This document shows, in pieces, positions 18,101 through 22,219 of a DNA stretch of 29,832 nucleotides. Position 1 is the stretch's first letter. Each line of letters starts with the position of its first letter. Origin of the DNA: an uncultured Clostridia bacterium (GTDB taxonomy: Bacteria > Bacillota > Clostridia > Christensenellales > Borkfalkiaceae); the NCBI GenBank assembly GCA_934271725.1, contig CAKQSC010000004.1, positions 1 through 29,832 of the forward strand, given 5' to 3'. A program made the position numbers and the translations under genes. The notes under the pieces are model-generated. The model had not been told where the DNA came from, made no database searches, and saw only the letters and a program-made list of their open reading frames with translations.

Positions 18101-18475
18101 ACGCTGAGCGTAGAAACGGCGTTCGGCATAACGGTATTTACGACGGATTCGTCGAAAGCGGGCAATACGGCGATTAAGTTTAAGGCAAACGCAGACGGCA
18201 CGTATACGCTCGATAACGAAAACGGCGAATATTATCTCGTAAAAGACGGCGGTTTGTGGCTTATGGTGCTTTATGCGAAATCGGCAAGCGAATACACGTA
18301 TACGAAAGAAAACGTAACGGTAGAAAACGTTGCCGAAAGAATGAGCGCGGTTGCAAGCACGCTGGGCGACAAAACGTTCTATGAACTGTACCTGTACGGT
18401 TTCATAAGCGCAGAGCCCGCGGATACTATGAAGGACGTAACCATAAATCAGGTTGCGAGCGGAGTGAATCCGTAA
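6128..18475 (+). CDS. Giant 4115-residue repeat protein with N-terminal membrane segment, function unknown
   Basis: I do not recognise this family. After a short basic start (GFARR) one hydrophobic segment spans about residues 8-31; it is an anchor or a signal peptide with a possible AIA-G cleavage site, so the bulk is probably outside the cell. Residues about 32-315 are non-repetitive and acidic. From about 316 to 3055 some fifty degenerate units of about 45-50 residues follow, each reading roughly 'yTlDDVAkIL, acidic linker, DNlITRALlGk, dvTLkDVI, dGGIdaLLdk', which suggests four short helices in an alpha-solenoid. From about 3055 to 3995 shorter 'ltIgDVv...LqyLg' units and W-D/N-DG-N-K-T linkers dominate. 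The last about 120 residues (FKANADGTYTLDN onward) form a separate, possibly beta-rich domain. There are few cysteines, no LPxTG and no SLH motif. The start at 6128 follows AGGAGG; an 18-codon upstream extension lacks a ribosome binding site. The frame is intact over 12.3 kb, so it is under selection. A surface adhesin, spacer or cell-envelope scaffold is conceivable but unproven. Confidence 0.93.
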   Translation: MGFARRVIAFFIGIIIGVVSIFTGLAIAGSVFKVKDVTAVINKGDVVSDDLGNETVLTLLLKLANGDGVIGDMNTLGDIATNVPEVATRVNKILADEPYKSYASLAGVETFDDMREWKLETISEDAVEAVKKNANVEKAMKAFNLDKETLDVPFLYESKYVAINAVDENDKSEGYNPQAIIDTLAEKAPKGLYYKTGDTFVRAYDDNGTLKNEARNRVIYFDFNEITRVCLDDFMSVINVLLKDDNDNINFDMITFDAIKDLAGVDLLNSSNLLNALFDGSTSFSFVTDATKITKLFDNKNIGLLYGELDKDENGMINRIIRLFENKSIGSVIRGDFKGLLDGITLAGIKDALSIDSEIIDTLLDKLGDVAVSDVLFAEGDDKGLNAILDKLTADDVADILNFDEENVITKLLRTDALKGKTLKELVTEGEDGKPGIMTALDGCYIADIVDIVGATDNKLLVTLGDKLKDVSIGSLLDTSEDGGINKALKILTTKDIAEILDLGEESMITKALMKSDVSLYDIVNNVDDGVQRLLDSFKLTDIPDIIGLKEDDIITKALAYAGDTTVGDVVDTKKYIWNDDGTKTESDAEEAETGLIHLLGNYQLTYLPEILGFTSEEDLVYRAFHGKTTTLKEIIGDKDGVKNLLKVFTFDDVAKIVNLKDTIIDRALAGKTNLTLDLLVEEDGLRTVLDDYKFGDVPEILFGLDEEGNVKDKSGVVTRFFTSGSEELKLSVLLDEDAMDKILANYTLDDIANIAFDPETNNAFTRALRGHDVTLKDALADGGIDDLLGDYSLDDVARIVYGKEDGAELEKENILTRAFIGKTDFFISYVINGIDEENGEHTDGITAFLGLFRLNELNGILALPEDEILYRILTINNGRTLAELLKDKVLDDGSTKSGVISYIEDFTLENVSFILDAGEDNAITKVLTNAVRAQKTIGEIINGDDGIKDLVNDVTFGEIDTLLNYEESNVIHKLLDVKKDTLLGDVLKENGIQNFLDTFYFYEVQKVLGYGADHIVGRFLLTCANQSIGALLVKDDEHNGLEDFFETLTFYRIDKILDLGEDNMITKILNVRNSDEWNVKRLLKGEALDFAYSLNFADIKGIIDADGIPERLLDLTPDITLGEILGKEGSIDNYLEKVFIGNIPAVIYGVDEDGNLLKDDLLTRALTANGIAGINVRQVLDDTNVVLKAFTLNDVADVLNFSPDNIITRALRGHELTVYDAVNNFDLILGEYKVSDVPAILYGRNDDGTYKRNSIFTRALDIDVSLSDVFGEGGDINNLLDKYTLASVAHIFNYGNDNLIGRALIGHDALTIKDIVSDGGIQALEKEYTFDDIAYVLYYNAENDVIENNVLTRALADKDVTVFDVIDGGVDVILNAYKAGEIAGIAGFKQDSFVTKALNDADIFDKTVKEIIDGGVDLILNAYTFDDVAKIFFTNGDMVKDSMITRALLGKNITLKAVADGNIDEVLGAYAVKEIATILYGRNEDGSLKEDTYIGRALDIVDETLNLSDVVGKTGNINNILKQYKVGDVAYVLNVGEDNLIGRIALTESLKGWKFDELLKNAELEDGKTKSNLIVAVEGVKLGEISAIINAGEDNTITKALTYTETRANTTVGEVISNKDGLKDLVNDVTFEEIHGYLNYTEGPLHELLSIKIVNDDGSGTHSPTLGEILAENGIQNFLDKVTVEHVEKIANLTGMGARVLEVLPKTLTVGSVIRNGVDEITSKVYVNDVAYVLGYGEENIVGRALLSQGVSMMTIKEVIDGGVETVTAKYTLKDVAYILYYDNEAGEVKNNIITRALDKNVTVKSIIDGGVDELLKQYTVGDVYDIIGAGNDSVVGRALGVEKARNITVYDIYKNGIDAIADAYTLDDVAKILYTEEGGSVTDNLVTRALLGKDVTIKTVISDGGIDALLDMYTLPDVATIVYGVDEDGNVKENNYLTRALAYADGITIKSVISDGGVETLLGKYNLDDVAGILGFGEDNLIGRALLGHRVVLSDVIRNGGMSSLLGDYVLGDLSYILYYDTETGEVVDNVFTRVISAHDELNVCDIVRDVNVLLKAYTTKDIVKIFKLDEDNILTRALNCNDVVSIYDVLQDETLEDGTKKSGLIKYVEAFRLGDIPTIIYGAEVKDNPITRFMLAHPDVTVGDYLKDDGLKAELGDFTFGEVAVILDLGEDNIVTKFLKQHDTLKISDVWDKEGIKTLLRQVTTKDISELLQLDENSLATKLLVSVDSNLYDLVGVKNGIQNVLDTYPLSKVLNVIDGAVEKDNVIYKAVVALSDKNEGLTVGQLTKVTDGELGALTYAKKLTLTDIGVDFTKYELYNVLLVNEDADGVRKEMTIGEMIEKNEQGELGIVAKALDTQLCRFKGVFIAGDNYLNRLLDESAGFSVRQVVTNDGLKDYAKSFTVAKVGNVFNLKTGILGRAVTTFGYWNVGDLLFNEGEAKDRINGITLGQVSSVIYEFGEDNYIVRALKEYQSTTIGEITADGGMETFLKGVTVENVGNIIGEQTGATGRAIKALASWNIGDIIYTDGTLDGYLDVLTFEKVRDIAFAEETDNYIYRLLSATPDKTVGPIINGKLQDYLDELNFAHLDAVLKLGDDNLVTRLLRQDPDYSVGDLLKDTDGKDGIARYLDNLTFGKVKNVLNREHDDLLTRLLDVTPSQSIGRLIDNGVGDYLDRFTFGQLNRVLAFDNDNIITKLLLETRTQSVGELLKEDGIKNYLNTLTLANVRNVTGWNTGIAGRALEKFADWNLGKALFEKEGAKDYIYSVTFDQLGEVAFAPETDDYITRTLKEVGDFTIGRLVATDGVKDLCNQLTLGSVYDILQLRAGILERTLKQFSAWNIGDLLFTEDGLKNKLDTVEIQVIPDLLFKEGTNNMFSRLLDGKTITVGEVIAEGGFDALCDTYKLTDFITICEIREGSLKRALEKATDLTVKDVATGDFADTVLGKYTLNDTAYIVFGDNHPNNILERAFEGDDTTLKEITGENGLKNYLDGYTFNRIANVLNLGEDNLVTEALRSADLTGMTVGSVTDEAGLKEFFDKYKISYVTDIIGKHAGTNNVAYKLAGKLGEYSVRDMLETKENGNLGAYEIAKAKLTASDLGINLVDYKLFNKILIVDGRELTIGEIIDKNAKDEFRIVDRIKSMKVSDFAYTIDSENNSVVNKVLLAGADVSVADLIDTEQKEWTNADGTVTSETGLVHLAKALKLSDVGVDVSGYKLFKAVLMRGGNEMSIGDIIKQNADGELGIVSSIKKMNIFEFYKAFFEEESNVVNKILQKGFGETKYTVGNLLDSELKLYWEEDGNVYSETTLSHLLKSLTLDELGVVGDGDADTLLYKVSHNASGDALSLRKLIDKDANGDYGVIANVKDLNLDQLGLAKADGTDLLSKIANKGNNKYYTVRELIDTKAKYVWDEEGNKTLVTDGGETVMNHVFMGLTLSGDLSLDIGDADGLLYKLVHAKNADGTEYELTIGELKDTVDERTLGEVVPATAIPAYLAGILDLTFANLMDTKKYVWDAEGNKTEDPNGETHVTHVINEIRVSDITGDSDNAVIGALGALKVGELDDNNKVQAEINKIELVELLGTESKAPGTLMYKISHDATGNKITVAGITDRVNALTISDVVDTTGSKVLQYLGNTKINDLAGKVTEMTIGDVVEVGDNKVLQYLSDKKITELSTAIDGMKISDVVGDTTGNPIIDKMKDLTISDLKDPAKIKDAVNNVALKDVIDVEGNKLLTVIAYKDGNPVTVGGLSARVNEVKIGDLIAESDNEVINAIRNITFEEICDANTYVWDEAGNKTQSDAEGAKTILSHTIDGISLDKVMNITDESTGVIKAFKGLTVGDLNDNAIIKERVNALDIVDVLDVTPGSILEKIAYEKNADGESVKVKVKDLEHRVEHITIKELLPGANEKIFALFGNKTINEVGSFDFNNVTLSEVIDIDPTDKIMTKLGGKKLSEMEAGIKELQLQDVLGENTGCAIIDSLATSQIKDLPTAINTLSVETAFGITVFTTDSSKAGNTAIKFKANADGTYTLDNENGEYYLVKDGGLWLMVLYAKSASEYTYTKENVTVENVAERMSAVASTLGDKTFYELYLYGFISAEPADTMKDVTINQVASGVNP
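7073..15290 (+). repeat. Coding repeat array A: about fifty degenerate 45-50 codon units
   Basis: Each unit carries a landmark of the form xITRALxG, xIGRALxG or xVTKxL, about every 135-160 bases. Examples by position: near 7348, 7648, 8413, 9748, 10165, 10459, 11506, 11785, 12076, 12355, 13930, 14200. Some units include a 'YGxDEDGNxKE' insert before the landmark. Units are diverged at DNA level but share phrases such as CTCGACGACGTT and GACGGCGGAATA. Boundaries are approximate. Confidence 0.85.
15290..18115 (+). repeat. Coding repeat array B: shorter TIGDV-type units
   Basis: The C-terminal quarter of the giant gene switches to units in which 'mTIgDVvdvgdnkvLqyL' and 'tKItdLa..v' alternate, roughly every 32-50 codons. 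They are interrupted by linkers resembling YVWDEAGNKTQ at about 7850, 16345, 16650 and 17480. Both arrays share the T-I/L-x-D-V core, so B may derive from A or the reverse. Boundaries are approximate. Confidence 0.7.
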
Positions 18476-18505
18476 AAAAACAATAAAACAAAGTATTAAA
18501 AACAA

Positions 18506-18535
18506 TTGACAAACAAGGGTATAATTTGGTATTAT
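18506..18535 (+). promoter_or_regulatory. Promoter of the rpsF operon
   Basis: TTGACA (18506-18511), 18-base spacer, TATTAT (18530-18535). A TATAAT at 18520-18525 is too close to this -35 to pair with it. No terminator separates it from the giant gene, 30 bases upstream. Confidence 0.7.
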
Positions 18536-18540
18536 ATCTG

Positions 18541-18603
18541 TACCTTGTTCCGAAACGCCCGAAAAAAGCGGGCGTATTCGGAACCGAATAAGTCCGGGAG
18601 GTA
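18541..18603 (+). promoter_or_regulatory. rpsF leader, probable S6:S18 autoregulatory RNA element
   Basis: A long hairpin (GTTCCGAA ACGCCCG pairing with CGGGCGT and TTCGGAAC, one bulged A) is followed by CGAATAAGTCCGGG. An outer UACCU/AGGUA helix (18541-18545 with 18599-18603) would include the ribosome binding site. Leaders with a hairpin, a CCG element and a sequestered ribosome binding site are known to bind the S6:S18 complex before rpsF in many bacteria. The operon here encodes both proteins. I matched general features only. Confidence 0.55.
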
Positions 18604-18608
18604 ATATT

Positions 18609-18890
18609 ATGGCAAAATACGAAATGCTCTACATTTTGGATCCTGCAACGCCAGACGAAGCCAAGGAGGCAGTTATCGCAAAGTTTGAAAACGTTGTTAC
18701 GTCAAACGGCGGTACCGTCGAAAAAACGGATAAGTGGGGAATGAAGAAACTTCAATATCCCATCAACCGTAAGTCCGAAGGCTATTACGTCGTTATGTCG
18801 TTTGAAGCGGGTCCCACGCTCGTAGAAGAGTTGAAAAGAGTTTCCCGTATTACAGACGAAGTTGTCAGAAGATTGATAACGAGATTGTAA
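18609..18890 (+). CDS. rpsF: 30S ribosomal protein S6
   Basis: A 93-residue small-subunit protein that pairs with S18 on the central domain of 16S rRNA. The sequence MAKYEMLYILDP at the start, KWGMKKLQYPINRKSEGYYV in the middle and RVSRITDEVVRRLITRL at the end are typical of S6. The short acidic tail found in some relatives is absent. GGGAGGT precedes the ATG at normal spacing. It is first in the rpsF-ssb-rpsR operon, an arrangement conserved across Bacillota, with a structured leader that probably provides feedback control. Confidence 0.97.
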   Translation: MAKYEMLYILDPATPDEAKEAVIAKFENVVTSNGGTVEKTDKWGMKKLQYPINRKSEGYYVVMSFEAGPTLVEELKRVSRITDEVVRRLITRL

Positions 18891-18906
18891 AAGGAAGAGC
18901 GAAGTT

Positions 18907-19308
18907 ATGAACAAAGTTTTTTTAATAGGTAATTTAACGCGCGATCCGGAATTGTCCACGACGCCTAGCGGTGTATCCGTTTGCAGATTTTCAATAGCGG
19001 TAAACCGTAGTTTTGCGTCGCAGGACGGTACGAGGGAAACTGATTTTTTCAATATAACGGTGTGGAGAAGTCAGGCGGAGAATTGTAGCAGATTCCTTAA
19101 AAAAGGAAACAAAGTCGCCGTTATAGGCAGTTTGCAGAACCGTTCTTACGAAGTAGACGGTCAAAAACGTTTTGCGACGGACATCATCGCAAACGAAGTG
19201 GAGTTTTTAACGCCGAAAGGAGAATCTTCTTCCGACGACGAGGTCGTTACGGCAAGAAAACCCCGTCCGCAATTAGAGCCTATGGATGACGACGGATTAC
19301 CGTTCTGA
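18907..19308 (+). CDS. ssb: Single-stranded DNA-binding protein
   Basis: A 133-residue SSB that coats single-stranded DNA as a tetramer during replication, repair and recombination. The OB-fold occupies about residues 1-105 (MNKVFLIGNLTRDPEL, FNITVWRSQAE, GNKVAVIGSLQNRSYE). A short flexible linker leads to the acidic C-terminal tip MDDDGLPF, which recruits partner proteins. The linker is shorter than in Escherichia coli SSB, as is usual in Bacillota. It lies 16 bases after rpsF and 18 before rpsR. Confidence 0.97.
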   Translation: MNKVFLIGNLTRDPELSTTPSGVSVCRFSIAVNRSFASQDGTRETDFFNITVWRSQAENCSRFLKKGNKVAVIGSLQNRSYEVDGQKRFATDIIANEVEFLTPKGESSSDDEVVTARKPRPQLEPMDDDGLPF

Positions 19309-19326
19309 TTTTATTAGGAGGATATC

Positions 19327-19581
19327 ATGGAAGAAAATAAAACCATAAAGAAACCGCCCATGGGCAAACGTATTCCCAAAAGAAAGGTATGCGCTTTCTG
19401 TCAAGGTAAGATAGATGCTATCGATTACAAAGACGTTGCTACGTTAAAGAAATACGTTACCGAAAAGGGTAAGATTTTACCCAGACGTATGACGGGCGTT
19501 TGCGCAAAGCATCAAAGAGTTTTGGTTAAGGCAATCAAACGCGCGAGAATCGCGGATTTGCTTCCTTTCCAGGGCGAATAA
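19327..19581 (+). CDS. rpsR: 30S ribosomal protein S18, zinc-binding (C+) form
   Basis: An 84-residue S18 that forms a heterodimer with S6 in the 30S subunit. It retains C22 and C25 (VCAFC) and C59/H62 (GVCAKH), a CxxC...CxxH zinc-ribbon set, so it is the zinc-binding paralogue type. The segment LKKYVTEKGKILPRRMTG and the basic RVLVKAIKRARIADLLPF end are family hallmarks. GGAGG precedes the ATG at a normal distance. It is last in the operon and is followed by a strong terminator. Confidence 0.97.
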   Translation: MEENKTIKKPPMGKRIPKRKVCAFCQGKIDAIDYKDVATLKKYVTEKGKILPRRMTGVCAKHQRVLVKAIKRARIADLLPFQGE

Positions 19582-19595
19582 TCAAAAAAACGAAA

Positions 19596-19624
19596 GACGG
19601 TGATTTTATTTCACCGTCCTTTTT
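19596..19624 (+). terminator. Terminator of the rpsF-ssb-rpsR operon
   Basis: GACGGTGA/TCACCGTC stem with a seven-base loop, followed by CTTTTTATT. Confidence 0.85.
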
Positions 19625-19678
19625 ATTGCCCGTTCGGCTTTGCGACAAGTATGTTTTCGGTAAAGTTGCATAAAAGCA

Positions 19679-19707
19679 TTGACAAAAAGTTAAAAAATTA
19701 GTAAAAT
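19679..19707 (+). promoter_or_regulatory. Promoter of the cyclophilin-like lipoprotein gene
   Basis: TTGACA (19679-19684), 17-base spacer, TAAAAT (19702-19707). Confidence 0.8.
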
Positions 19708-19758
19708 AAAGAAGTATTTATTATATAATGTCCGTACTGTCGTACGGCGGAGGTATAA

Positions 19759-20673
19759 ATGAAAAAAATTATATCGACAATAATCGTATGCGTAATGCTC
19801 GCCGTTACGGCTCTTGCGTGCACGGCATGCACCGTTGGCGGAAAGTTCGGCAAAATGACGGTTACGATAACTTATTATTCTCTTAACACGGAAACGGGCG
19901 CGTACACCGCTACGGAAGAAACGGAAACCGTTTCGGTTAAACTTTACAAGCATTTCGCACCCAACACGGTTGACAGAGTTAAAACTCTCGCTAACGAAAA
20001 CTTCTTTAACGGAGCGGTTTTCTATAAAAACGCAAGTTATTCCTCGCAGGTTATGGTGGGCGACCTCTATTACGGCGACAAAGGGTTTTCCGAAAAGCGC
20101 TACGATAAATATCTTACCGCAACGGAAGACAATCCTTACGCAATGGAGTTTGAAAAGGGCGGTGTCAAAGGCATAGACCTTACCGCGACCAACGGCTACG
20201 TAGGTCTTTGGAGAGATTTTAGCAGAAACTCCAAACTTACTTATACCGATTCCTCTACTTTCGGGCTCGGTTGCTCCACGATGTTCCTTCCTACGGGAAC
20301 TACGAGTTACACTGGTTATTTCGCTATATTCGGTAAACTCGATCAGTCGTTTATCGACTTTATGGACGATATAAAAGCGGACTTGTCGGACAGCGACGAT
20401 TATACTTCTTATACCGTTTATTCGGTAGCGGTGGAAGAAAACGGAGTTGCTAAAACGGGCGAGGACGACCTCTATTACGTTCTCGACGACAACGCGCCCG
20501 TATTCAACATTTTGCCGACGGAAGACCTCGGTTCGATTAAAGGTTACGACACATACGTTGCGGAAAACGAGGACGAGTCCGCAAGAACGGAAAATACGGA
20601 TCTTTGGGTAAATACCGTTAAGTATTACATTCCCGTAAAAATGGCGGTCGTTACTTCCGTTAAAGTAAAATAA
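19759..20673 (+). CDS. Cyclophilin-like (peptidyl-prolyl isomerase fold) lipoprotein, degenerate
   Basis: A 304-residue exported protein. The signal peptide has basic residues, then a hydrophobic core, then ALACTAC; C21 or C24 is the likely lipidated cysteine, though neither matches the lipobox perfectly. The body resembles cyclophilin: VSVKLYKHFAPNTVDRVKTL, then NFFNGAVFYKN (where active enzymes read F-H-R) and MVGDLYYG (where they read Q-G-GD), then GYVGLW and the late FGKLDQSFIDFMDDI. The catalytic arginine and the conserved glutamine appear replaced, so isomerase activity is doubtful; it may act as a binding or chaperone module at the cell surface. GGAGG precedes the ATG. An insert-rich C-terminal half exceeds the classical length of about 165 residues. 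Confidence 0.72.
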   Translation: MKKIISTIIVCVMLAVTALACTACTVGGKFGKMTVTITYYSLNTETGAYTATEETETVSVKLYKHFAPNTVDRVKTLANENFFNGAVFYKNASYSSQVMVGDLYYGDKGFSEKRYDKYLTATEDNPYAMEFEKGGVKGIDLTATNGYVGLWRDFSRNSKLTYTDSSTFGLGCSTMFLPTGTTSYTGYFAIFGKLDQSFIDFMDDIKADLSDSDDYTSYTVYSVAVEENGVAKTGEDDLYYVLDDNAPVFNILPTEDLGSIKGYDTYVAENEDESARTENTDLWVNTVKYYIPVKMAVVTSVKVK

Positions 20674-20687
20674 TTTTGTTAAAAAAC

Positions 20688-20721
20688 ACCCCCTCCGCCG
20701 ATATTTTTTCGGGGGGGGGGT
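20688..20721 (+). terminator. Terminator-like hairpin containing a ten-G tract
   Basis: ACCCCCTCCG (20688-20697) can pair with C-G-rich 20710-20721, whose core is an uninterrupted run of ten G (20711-20720); a T-rich stretch follows. The run is two G longer than needed for the stem. It lies 23 bases before the LRR lipoprotein start. Confidence 0.45.
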
Positions 20722-20743
20722 ATTTGATTTTCGTGGAGAAATT

Positions 20744-22006
20744 ATGAAGAGAGCATTTACGGCGATAATCCTGATATGCGTTATAATTCTTTCCTTTTCG
20801 GCGGTTGCGTGCGGAAAAGGCAGTTATAACACGAAACCGACGTACGTCTTTAACGACGACAATTCGGAATGTACCGCAACGCTTTTAAGCGGTAACGGGG
20901 AAACGGCGGAAAAGGAAACGGTTGCCACTACCAAAAAAGTTTTGCAGGAAAAGACCTGCACCGTTGACGGAATAGTCGAATACACGGCGGTTTTCACCAA
21001 ACCCGTTTTCGACACCGCTACGAAAAAGGTTACGACAAAGCATTCGGGACATATATTTGCAAGCAACTTCACTATTGACGTTTACCCTACCGCAACTACC
21101 GACGGCAGTAAATCTTATCACTGTCTGTTCTGCGACGAAAAGAAAGACGTAACGGTTATTCCGGCAGGCGAAAACGTTTTAGGCCACAACGAGTTGGAAT
21201 ACAGACTTACGAAAGACGGTTACGCGGTGTCGGGCAGAGGTAATTTCTATGGTTCTTATCTTGATATTCCCTATTTTCATCTGGACACGCCCGTCGTCGC
21301 GATAGACGCAAACGTGTTCGAGGGAGCAACGGATATTCAGGTCATAAGAATGGACAATCGTGTCAAAACGATAGGCGATAACGCGTTTAAAAATTGCAAA
21401 TCTTTATACAGTTTAACAATTTCGGCTAATGTAGAAAAAATAGGCAAATATGCCTTTGCCGGTTGCGAAAAACTTGCCGACTTGTCTTTTTACGACGGTT
21501 CTTCGCGCGTGATATACACGGGCGCGTTTAAAGACTGCAAAGGCTTGGTTGGCGTTGAAATATTAGCGCGCGAGATAGGCGAAAGAGCGTTCGAGGGGTG
21601 CGAAAATCTTAAATCCGTAACTTTTGACAACGACAGAGTGTCGAAAATCGGCGCAAGGGCTTTCGGAAATTGCAAGTCTTTGCAAGAAATCAACTTTCCG
21701 TCGGGCATAGAGAGCATAGGTGAAAGCGCGTTCGAGGGTTGCGGAGAAGTGAAAAACATAACTCTTCCGAAGAATCTTACAAGGATAGAAAAAGGTCTTT
21801 TCTATAAAAGCAACGTAAGAAGCGTAGTCATTCCCGTTTCCGTCACGTATATCGGCAGTAATGCGTTCGGCGAATGTTCTGAACTCGGAGCGTTGCGTTA
21901 CGAGGGTAGCGTCGACGATTGGCGGTCCGTCTACAAAGAAGGCAACTGGAACTTGTACACGTCGCTCGAATACGTTCAGTGTAAAGACAATCTTTATAAA
22001 CTTTAA
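20744..22006 (+). CDS. BspA-type leucine-rich repeat lipoprotein
   Basis: A 420-residue exported protein with a signal peptide ending SAVAC (C23 likely lipidated). Residues about 30-175 contain a pair of cysteines (LFC and the earlier EKTC) in a region I do not recognise. Residues about 185-385 hold about nine LRR_5 repeats of the Treponema/BspA type, each ending in the pattern 'IG..AF..C..L..i.ip'. Clear examples are IGDNAFKNCKSLYSLTI, IGKYAFAGCEKLADLSF, IGERAFEGCENLKSVTF, IGARAFGNCKSLQEINF and IGESAFEGCGEVKNITL. Such proteins act in adhesion and protein binding at the surface of gut and oral bacteria. GTGGAG precedes the ATG. The upstream ten-G tract could vary in length. Only a T-rich hairpin separates it from the preceding lipoprotein gene, so read-through is possible. 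Confidence 0.88.
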   Translation: MKRAFTAIILICVIILSFSAVACGKGSYNTKPTYVFNDDNSECTATLLSGNGETAEKETVATTKKVLQEKTCTVDGIVEYTAVFTKPVFDTATKKVTTKHSGHIFASNFTIDVYPTATTDGSKSYHCLFCDEKKDVTVIPAGENVLGHNELEYRLTKDGYAVSGRGNFYGSYLDIPYFHLDTPVVAIDANVFEGATDIQVIRMDNRVKTIGDNAFKNCKSLYSLTISANVEKIGKYAFAGCEKLADLSFYDGSSRVIYTGAFKDCKGLVGVEILAREIGERAFEGCENLKSVTFDNDRVSKIGARAFGNCKSLQEINFPSGIESIGESAFEGCGEVKNITLPKNLTRIEKGLFYKSNVRSVVIPVSVTYIGSNAFGECSELGALRYEGSVDDWRSVYKEGNWNLYTSLEYVQCKDNLYKL

Positions 22007-22028
22007 CGAATTATATAAAAAGAAACGA

Positions 22029-22056
22029 GCCACGGGCAAAATTGCCCGTGGCTTTT
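22029..22056 (+). terminator. Terminator after the LRR lipoprotein gene
   Basis: GCCACGGGCAA (22029-22039) and TTGCCCGTGGC (22042-22052) with a two-base loop, followed by TTTT. Beyond it (22057-22219) I see only a seven-G run at 22068-22074 and no gene. Confidence 0.85.
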
Positions 22057-22219
22057 GTTATTTATGTGGGGGGGTGGTAAGGATAAGCGACGATAAGCAA
22101 AATAACGGTTTGTTATTTATGTCGGGTAAAAATAATGTAGCCCCCCGTAAAACGCCGGTATTTACGCGTCTCATACGAATTCTAGCCCGTCGTCGTCCGT
22201 TCGGAAAAGTTTTTTCAAT

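Noticed and set aside
7073..18115. The regular repeats could suggest a CRISPR array or satellite
   Set aside because: Repeats are in frame, diverged at DNA level, of protein-coding periodicity (about 45-50 codons), and have no identical repeat/unique spacer structure.
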